24,317 bases of DNA, taken from Russula earlei. Taxonomy: Eukaryota > Basidiomycota > Agaricomycetes > Russulales > Russulaceae. Made by a program: the position numbers and the translations under genes. The notes beneath the pieces were generated by a model that saw only the letters and a list, made by a program, of their open reading frames with translations, was not told the DNA's origin and did not search any database. Below, piece by piece: positions 18,204-24,317 of the stretch. Each line of letters opens with the position of its first letter. The first letter of the stretch is position 1. The stretch spans positions 1-24,317 of the forward strand of contig JAGFNK010000713.1 in assembly GCA_025769875.1 (NCBI GenBank). The letters are read 5' to 3'.

Positions 18204-18753
18204 GGCCCCTTTTACCAACTGAGAATTCTTGAATCTTGAACTTGAACTTGGATTTCAGGATTTTCCGGGAGTGACAGGAATGACAGGTGTGATGTAAGTG
18301 ACATAATAAACTAATATGAGTCCATTTCAAATATGAGTTATTTTCCGGTGTGATTTGCCGGGTTTACATGTGATATGTAAAATATTTTTTCTAACCCTTC
18401 CTTCCACTCCTTCCAAGTGGGGTATTGCAAGCATGTCATAAGGCAGAATATGTGTCACCAATGTGTGGGTGCACATCTTTGTGCAAATTTTGTATGTGCA
18501 GCTCTGGTGAAAATGGGGCTGCAAGCACCCAGATGTTGAGCTCGAGTACTAGTTGGACTGCTTGACTCCGAGTTTGACACTGACACATCATGTGTAACCC
18601 CAAATATGTGAATATGCAAATGACAACAAAAAAAATTGCATATTAATTTATTATATACATCTTATCACTTACATCACTCCTGTCACTCCCAGAAAATCCC
18701 GAAATCTAAGTTCAAGTTCAAGATTCAAGAATTCTCAGTTGGTAAAAGGGGCC
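18204..18753. mobile_element. MITE-like element 2 (550 bp), same family, GTA target duplication
   Basis: Same ends as element 1 (GGCCCCTTTTACCAAC) but with reversed core orientation. GTA flanks both sides (18201-18203, 18754-18756), and the left arm shows the empty site with a single GTA. It is longer than element 1 because of a nested insertion at 18337-18623. Confidence 0.85.
18337..18623. mobile_element. Nested ~287-bp insertion inside MITE-like element 2
   Basis: Element 1 runs straight from CAAATATGA to CAACAAAA; element 2 has about 287 extra bases there. ATGA occurs at both borders (18333-18336 and 18620-18623), which may be a short target duplication. Near its ends are imperfect inverted words (GGGTTTACATGTGATATGT and the complement of ACACATCATGTGTAACCCC). 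Unknown class, no ORF. Confidence 0.65.
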
Positions 18754-19038
18754 GTACATGAGATCCCATTGTCGAAGTTTCAAGTCAATTGATTGAGAAA
18801 CAGTTGAGATATGGCAGTTCAAAGTTTTGCACCCATGTCAGCACCTGAAAATTGACATTTCAAGAACTGAATATTATGCTCCCATATTTTAGCTGCACCT
18901 AGATACAGTATATAAGGTTCTACTGTCAAAGTTTCAAGGCAATCTGTTGAGAAGCTGTTGAGATATAGCAGTTTTGATTTTGCACTTGAAATGACATCCA
19001 AAAATGGCAAGTGCAAGGTCACGTGAAAACGACAGTAA

Positions 19039-19804
19039 CCAAGAACTAGAACAATACCTACGAATATTTTGCAACCACCAAGCAGACAATTGGGCAGAAC
19101 TAATTCCCTTTATGGAGTTTGCACATAATGCCAGACAACACAGTGCTACAAACAAACCCCCTTTTGAGGTCTGGTATGGCTTTAACCCAACATTTGCTCC
19201 ACCCCTTGCTTTTGCATCAAAGTTCCCTTCAATCCAAGAAAGACTAACAAGACTAGACCAACTCAGAGAAAAAGTAGCTGCCTCCCTGAACCAAGCAACT
19301 GAGATCATGAAGCAATCAGGACCTCAAACCTCCACATTTCGTTTTAAAGAAGGGGATCAAGTATGGTTGGAAGCCACAAATCTATGAACCACTCACCCAA
19401 AAGCAAAACTAGCCCCTCGACGCTATGGACCATTCAAAGTCATCACTGCCTATCCAGTAAATGTTCACCTCGAGCTACCAAAGTCCTGGAAGATACACCC
19501 AGTCTTTCACCATTCCCTGATTAAACCTTACAAAGAAACCATTGCCCATGGTCCTAACTTCTCAAACCCACCACTGATACTAGTTGAAGGAGAAGAACAA
19601 TATGAAGTAGAACAGATCTTAAACTCTCGGCTCTCCCCAAACTGCAAAGGGATCCAATACCTAGTTAAATGGAAAGGTTACACTGCTGCAGAAAACACTT
19701 GGGAACCAGCATCTAACCTATCAAAAGTGCAATTACTTGTTAAAGACTTCCATCGGAAATATCCGAAGGCGCTTAAAACGATTCCCACCAGGAGTGACCC
19801 CTAA
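19039..19804 (+). pseudogene. Ty3/Gypsy polyprotein 3' end, copy 2: integrase C-terminus plus chromodomain (stop codon)
   Basis: Same region as 74-840 of copy 1. It starts at NQELEQYLRIFCNHQADNW, directly at the end of the long-TIR element; everything upstream of that codon is missing. The frame is open to 19384, where a CGA codon of copy 1 is TGA (19385-19387). It then continues in frame through the integrase C-terminus (HPVFHHSLIKPY) and the chromodomain (YEVEQIL, YLVKWKGY, NTWEPASNL) to TAA 19802-19804. The two single-base deletions of copy 1 are absent, so the copies decayed independently. Confidence 0.93.
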
Positions 19805-20051
19805 ACCAACAACTCTCATCATGACCTCCGTCGACGACTATCTTTATCCTTGTTACCAACAAACTTTTCAGAGAACCCCTGCAATCACATGCACTCAATC
19901 GACTACAGCTATCCCCAAAGCAATCCATAGAACAAGAAAGAACTCCCTACAAATGAACAGACTTCGACTTTTCATATGCAAACTACTCCACCTTCCAAAG
20001 AAACAAGTCCCTACTGTTGCAGGAGCAACAAGTCTATAAAGAGGGGATGAA

Positions 20052-20880
20052 TGTTATGAACCAAGGCCAGGTCCTGGCCATAGATTGTCCTATTTCACTC
20101 AAGAGAAACCTCTCTCACTTTGCATTACCGACTCCCTTCCATTTTCTGGGCTATCCCTCCTGTGGTACAAGATATCGCTATTGCAAAGGCACTATAACAC
20201 GACCAGGCACCCGTTTCCTAATCGGGTAATCATCGCGTGGCGGCCACATAGCCATCCAGCCACCAAGGACCCAAAACAGCGGCACAAACTCTTAGAAACT
20301 GTTGCATCAATCATCTGATGTCATCAAGGCTCCAATGACATCATGGCTGACTGAGTGACTCCACAGTGACCTCATAGGCTCACTAAGCGCTCCATAGTGA
20401 CATCATAAGGATGTCATTGCTCCACAATGATCAGTAATGCGCTCAGTAAGCCTGAAACTTGACACAAGCAAGTTTATGCCTCTGTAGTCCTATTGGATGG
20501 TACCAAAGAGTCTAGAATAGTCCCAGTTCTTTGCAATCAACCCTGTACACTGTATATAAGCCCCAATGAAGCATGGCAGTCATCAGACTGTCCATTTGTG
20601 ATACTCTCATCTTCCTGGGTACTCCCCTGTGACCACTCAGTTTAAAGACTTCCCTCACTTCCAAGGTACTCTTCAACAACCGCCTTGTCTAAAGCCCTCT
20701 TGCTGCACTGGCCTCCAGTCTTCGCCTCTGCCTCCAGTTACATGTACCAGTCCCCATCTGGTATATTCTAGTCATTTGGCTCGTCCTCCTGTTCAATGCC
20801 GCCTACACCGTGTACCATCTGTTCCGACCCTTGCCCACCTGCTCCTGAGTCCACACGGATCAGCAGTATGTGTCTTGACA
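20052..20880 (+). repeat. 3' LTR of Gypsy copy 2 (829 bp)
   Basis: Starts TGTTATGAACC after the polypurine tract (about 20038-20051) and ends CTTGACA, the same length as the LTR of copy 1. Its TATA box is at 20553-20560. It abuts directly on the LTR fragment of another family at 20881. Confidence 0.9.
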
Positions 20881-21049
20881 CCTACCCCATCTGCAGAGTT
20901 CCTCTCATCTTGTTGCCATACTTCAGAAGGACCTAACACTCCTTCCCCTCCATGAGTATTGTTTGCTTGACTCAAGCATATCTGCATTGGTAGGACGCGT
21001 TCATAGACGTGACCATTGATCTTATTTAAGGCACTTTGGAGCCTTAACA
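20881..21049 (+). repeat. 169-bp 3' fragment of a second LTR family (partner 23265-23433)
   Basis: Nearly identical over 169 bases to 23265-23433, from CCTACCCC to the end GCCTTAACA. The ...ACA end fits an LTR border, since sequences differ right after it. Gypsy copy 2 ends exactly where this fragment begins, as if it had inserted into such an LTR and the other half had been lost. Confidence 0.85.
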
Positions 21050-21254
21050 CATCTGGCCACATTGCGACTAGTGCAAGGAGCCATGGATGAAGCAAGATGA
21101 AAATAAGAGAGTGGAGGTAAGAATGCTGGAAACAACAGGAAGGGTGATGGGGGTTCGACAACCAAGGTGAGTTTCATTTTATGTTAAAAGCACATGGCAT
21201 ATTCTGACAGTGACTTCCCATTCCTCCTCTTCTCAACTAGTTGAGCATTCTGTC
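21050..21254. other. Short interval before the Plavaka relic
   Basis: No recognisable gene. It may include the 5' UTR or a first exon and intron of the transposase; GT-rich and AG-ending words (CTCAACTAG at 21232-21240) could be splice sites. Confidence 0.3.
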
Positions 21255-22911
21255 ATGAAAGCCACACAGATTCACTGTCCAGGCTGCAAGCGCAACTTTA
21301 CCCATTGCAGCTACTCTCAACATGTTGCAAAGACTAGGAGTGTGCGCTGCTGTATAGTGCATAACACCACACCAGCCCATTTGGAGTCTCAGTCCATTCA
21401 TCGCTTGGCATCATCACTAGCATCATTCCCAACTCCCACACCCCATATCATTTCTAATATTGCCTCTTGTGGTGAATGTGACCCTGCTGTGGATGATGGG
21501 CCTTTGGCCAATTATCCCATTTTGGGAGTTGCACAATCAGACGGTGAGTATTCACTACAATGCTTATGGCTAACGCTGACCATTGACATCGTAGACTATG
21601 ATGATGATCAAATCCACAATATGTGCTTACCTGGGCAGGAAACTGCCATTGAACTGCCATTACCTGCAGATCTAGGGTATCCTGATCACCCACCTGCATG
21701 GACTGAGGTGGGCAAATCAGAGGCCGTGCTAATGGACCGATTTCCATTTGGTCACCCTGGCCCTCCAATTTCTGGACTGTATGACATCCATGCAGCAAAT
21801 GGGTCTAGTGGCGCAGCACCCAGAGACACCATATGGGCTCCATTCTCCTCCAAAATTGACTAGGAAATCACACGTTGGGCAAAGATGCGTGGCCCAACAT
21901 CATCAGCGGTCACAGATCTACTTGCAATCCCTGAGGTACGTGTACCCCTATGTTCACACATTATAGCACTGAGGGATAGAGAAAGGTTGTCAAGAAGCTT
22001 GAGCTTTCCTACAAAATGACAAGGGAATTGAACAATATCATCGACAAGAAATTGCCTGGGTGACCGTCATTCAATTGCAAGGAACTGGTTGTCGGGCATG
22101 AACATCTTTGCTTCTTTTTCTGTGACACCTTACAATGTATCTGGGCTCTCTATGGCAACCCCAATTTCATGAAGGACCTTGTGTTTGTGCCTGTGTGACT
22201 TTATACCTCCCCTGAGCGAACGTCCCGCATCCTCAATGAGATGTATACTGGTGATTGGTGGTGGACGATCCAGGTGTGTAACACCAACTTTCAGTTTTTG
22301 TTATACACTTATGATGGAGCCAGACGTCCCTCAAATCCCATCGCCCGGGTGCAACTATCATTCCCATCATCATCTTGTCTGACAAAACACAACTTACTGT
22401 CTTCCACAGGAAGATGGCATACCCCATATATCTCACAATTGGAAATATCCCGAAAGACATTTGTCAAAAGCTGTTGCACCACGCACAAGTACTAATCAGT
22501 TATATTCCAACAACAAACCTAGAAGGCATGACAAACAAGGCAGCTCGACGCCACGCCTTGGCAAATATATTCCATACATGTATGGAAACTGTTTTGGCCC
22601 TGATCAGTTCCTGTGGAGAAATGGGTATTGCTATGATGACTGCAGATGGAATATGGCATCACTGCCATCCAATATTCACAGTATTCATTGGTGATTACCC
22701 TGAACAGTCTCTCGTCACCTGTACATACAGCGGTCGCTGCCCCAAGTGTCTGGTTCCTCATGATCAACTAGGTGTCTTTGAAGAGTTCCCACCCCATCTC
22801 TCTAGTGATGTGAAGCACCTCTATGTTACCGAGTGGTTTGGGGTCTGGAAGATTCCAGAACTCCTGAACTATGGACTGCACCATTTGCATCATACATGTG
22901 TCAGATCTTGA
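21255..22911 (+). pseudogene. Plavaka-type DNA transposase (CMC superfamily), decayed
   Basis: From ATG 21255 the frame starts with a zinc-finger-like block (HCPGCKRNF...YSQHVAKTRSVRCC), usual at the N-terminus of these basidiomycete transposases. It continues to WAPFSSKID, where the expected W is TAG (21861-21863), then RWAKMRGPTSSAVTDLLAIP. After a likely intron (from GTACGTG, about 21937-21991) come KKLELSYKMTRELNNIIDKK, a TGA (22061), DTLQCIWALYGNPNF, a second TGA (22196), and ILNEMYTGDWWWTIQ. A second likely intron precedes PGATIIPIIILSDKTQLT. The last part has YPIYLTIGNIPKD, NKAARRHALANIFHTCM, HPIFTVFIGDYPEQSLVTC and CPKC. The rest of the catalytic region is missing before 22958. Three in-frame stops make it inactive. 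Confidence 0.85.
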
Positions 22912-22957
22912 TCATTGATATCGCATTTGGAACACGTTGATCATATCTATCTGAAGA

Positions 22958-23433
22958 TGTATTGAAGAAGCAATGAGTAGCATTGCTTCTGTTCCAGATG
23001 TTCCTGTACTGCCACGTACATCGCTTCCTTGATTTGGAAAGTACTTATGACACCAAGATTGTTACTAGGGAAGCACTTAATGCTTCCAGCACCGAGATCA
23101 TTTACATAGAAGCAACCTCGCTTCTATGAGCTGTGTTTTGCTTCTATAGCACCGACCAGTACTACAGTAGCACAAACCTTATCCCTGTAGGGCTATATAA
23201 GGCCCCCCGTTGTAACAGTTGAGCCCTAAGCTCAACTTAGTTTGCCAATCCCAAACAGTTGACTCCTACCCCTTCTGCAGAGCCCCTCTCATCTTATTGC
23301 CATACTCCAGAAGGACTTAACACTCCTTCCCCTCCATGAGTATTGCTTGCTTGACTCAAGCATATCTGCATTGGTAGGACGTGTTCATAGATGCGACCAT
23401 TGATCTTATTTAAGGCACTTTGGAGCCTTAACA
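22958..23433 (+). repeat. LTR of a third retroelement (5' border tentative)
   Basis: The right end GCCTTAACA is set by the break in similarity with 21049. The left end is a guess at TGTATTG (22958), just before a perfect 10-bp hairpin AGAAGCAATG/CATTGCTTCT (22966-22990); it could lie further right. A TATA box (23194-23200) precedes a likely transcript start, and a hairpin GTTGAGC...GCTCAAC follows at about 23219. A gag-like ORF follows the LTR, as in a 5' LTR. Confidence 0.65.
23194..23200 (+). promoter_or_regulatory. TATA box of the third LTR
   Basis: TATATAA in GGGCTATATAAGGCCCCCC, about 240 bases before the LTR end; it probably drives the element's own transcript. Confidence 0.5.
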
Positions 23434-23503
23434 TAAGTTGAGCTTCTATCACAGACATCACTGTGAAAGCAAACCAGAAATAGGCAGGAAGCCTTAGGAC
23501 TAG

Positions 23504-24317
23504 GATCTAGTCATCATACAGTCAGCAACCTACACTGAAGTAGTCAAGGGAGAGAATCTATACAGACCTCTCCATGACAAGAAGAAGATGTACTACATGA
23601 CTCTCGACGAGCAGCATGGTTGGACACACGCATACTTCTGCAAAGACCCCTACTGTCATTGGCATAGACAGTGGTAAGCGGGCACACAAGTCCCGACTCC
23701 CTAGGAAAGGCAGTGGCAAGCAGACAAACTGGAGATCGAAGGAGAACATAGCATATGCATAAAGTTCAACCAGAAATCAAAGCAAGGAACCAAGTTTGGT
23801 TGGTTCAAAGCTAGAGAGAGGGACAATCTACCCTCAGGAATCAAAGGGACTGCCATCTGGTGTTGGGCAGACCAGGAAGGACCTAACAGATATGAGGTCC
23901 AATACAAAGGAAGCTACCTTCCTTGCGAATACATCAATGATCAGTGGTACTTTGTTGATTACCACAAAGGACGTCCCTACGCAGAAGAGGATGAAGACAT
24001 TGACAAATATAAGGTCCTAGGTCTAGGAATCAAGACAGATCCTTATACTACTCATTGGGAACCCAGAAGCCCAGTAGTAGACGACCCAGCTCCATTGATA
24101 CAAAAGTCATCAAGTGGAGAAACAGAGAAGTTGGACCCTCCAACTACAGATCAGAAAGCAGAAGCACCAGAAGTATTGGAGCTAGCTGAAAGACTAGAGG
24201 AGACAGTACACGTCTTGCCTATTGAACCAACAATCGTTGAAGAACCAGAAGAATTGGTTGAAATGGCTACCATTGCAGCGACACAGACAGCCACCATTGC
24301 CACCCAGACAGCAGGTG
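23504..24317 (+). pseudogene. Gag-like N-terminal region of the third retroelement (two stops, runs off window)
   Basis: One frame is open from 23504 except for two stops (TAA 23675, TAG 23702). It reads EVVKGENLYRPLHDKKKMYY, then HGWTHAYFCKDPYCHWHRQW. After the stops come GTKFGWFKARERDNLPSGIK, GTAIWCWADQEGPNRYEVQY, KGSYLPCEYINDQWYFVDYH and TTHWEPRSP, then an acidic, repetitive tail (ATIAATQTATIATQTAG) at the window end. I take it as the Gag N-terminus of a basidiomycete Gypsy element from memory of such proteins and from its place right after an LTR. Around the stops a short stretch is duplicated (CAGTGGTAAGCGGGCACA and CAGTGGCAAGCAGACAAA); the first stop is a CAA to TAA change in one copy. 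A 31-nt GTAAGC...CTAG intron would remove both stops but is unusually short. Confidence 0.65.

Larger units (their letters stand above)
14608..19038. mobile_element. Long-TIR DNA element (4.4 kb) carrying host gene fragments, no transposase seen
   Basis: The ends are inverted copies: TTACTGTCGTTTTCACGTGACC at 14608 on the plus strand and the same at 19038 on the minus strand. The inverted arms are about 525 bp long once two insertions in the right arm are removed. The interior (15271-17689) holds no transposase but contains minus-strand fragments resembling a transcription-factor gene and a P450 gene. Long TIRs made of tandem sub-repeats, with captured gene pieces, recall Pack-MULEs and other Pack-TIR elements. 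Superfamily cannot be set: no matching target duplication flanks the ends, and the two flanks are different old transposons (LINE left, Gypsy right). Confidence 0.75.
17690..19038 (-). repeat. Right TIR arm, three ~154-bp units interrupted by two insertions
   Basis: The reverse complement of this stretch matches the left arm from its first base. Over the outer ~280 bases I find only about two mismatches. Units 2 and 3 are split by the short inverted-repeat elements at 18204-18753 and 17781-18052. Removing them leaves about 525 bp, the same as three units plus leader in the left arm. Confidence 0.9.

Noticed and set aside
14608..19038. Classification of the long-TIR element as CACTA, Helitron or a definite MULE
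   Set aside because: Ends are not CACTA, TIRs exclude a Helitron, and no 8-10 bp duplication was found, so only a loose Pack-TIR comparison is made.
23674..23704. 31-nt intron removing both gag stops
   Set aside because: Too short for usual fungal introns and it overlaps a local duplication; kept only as a possibility.

Overview
The window looks like a transposon-rich stretch of a basidiomycete genome, most likely Agaricomycetes. The grounds are a chromodomain-bearing Ty3/Gypsy element, a Plavaka-type (CMC superfamily) transposase relic, a LINE tail, an Agaricomycete-type F-box family whose body carries the LDVWPVLP motif, and fragments resembling an Agaricomycete cytochrome P450 and a fungal transcription-factor N-terminus. 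I see no bacterial-style operon, CRISPR array, rRNA or convincing tRNA. Family names rest on remembered motifs, because no database search was possible.

Layout. 1-1916: 3' end of a Gypsy element (integrase C-terminus plus chromodomain, broken by small deletions) and its 829-bp LTR. 1917-3055: unassigned DNA with hairpins and palindromes. 3056-13330: three related F-box units, all on the minus strand. Unit A (about 3056-7130) holds the only long open F-box frame (5450-6907), which lacks an ATG in front of the F-box. Unit B (about 7488-10564) has lost its N-terminus and has a stop and a frameshift. Unit C (about 11048-13330) has frameshifts and a 519-bp insertion that splits off the last codons. 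Units A and B also share upstream repeat blocks. 13415-14607: minus-strand 3' end of a LINE (poly-A tail, AATAAA, last ~70 codons of the ORF).

14608-19038 is the most interesting object: a 4.4-kb element bounded by inverted arms of about 0.5 kb. Each arm is built of ~154-bp tandem units, and the outer parts are almost identical between arms. Its interior holds minus-strand fragments that read as pieces of host genes: a transcription-factor-like N-terminus with a GC-AG intron, and two P450 blocks. No transposase is seen inside. The right arm carries two short inverted-repeat elements, each with a 3-bp target duplication; the left arm shows the matching empty sites.

19039-20880: a second, 5'-truncated copy of the same Gypsy element with its 829-bp LTR. 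Differences from copy 1 are strongly biased to CG in copy 1 versus TG or CA in copy 2, which looks like CpG-methylation decay. 20881-21049 is the last 169 bp of another LTR family, whose longer copy lies at about 22958-23433. Between them is a decayed Plavaka transposase (21255-22911). The second LTR leads into a gag-like region (23504 to the window end).

Very little here is likely to work as a gene. The window is best read as an F-box cluster invaded and shuffled by several mobile-element classes, with one long-TIR element that appears to have picked up host gene fragments.
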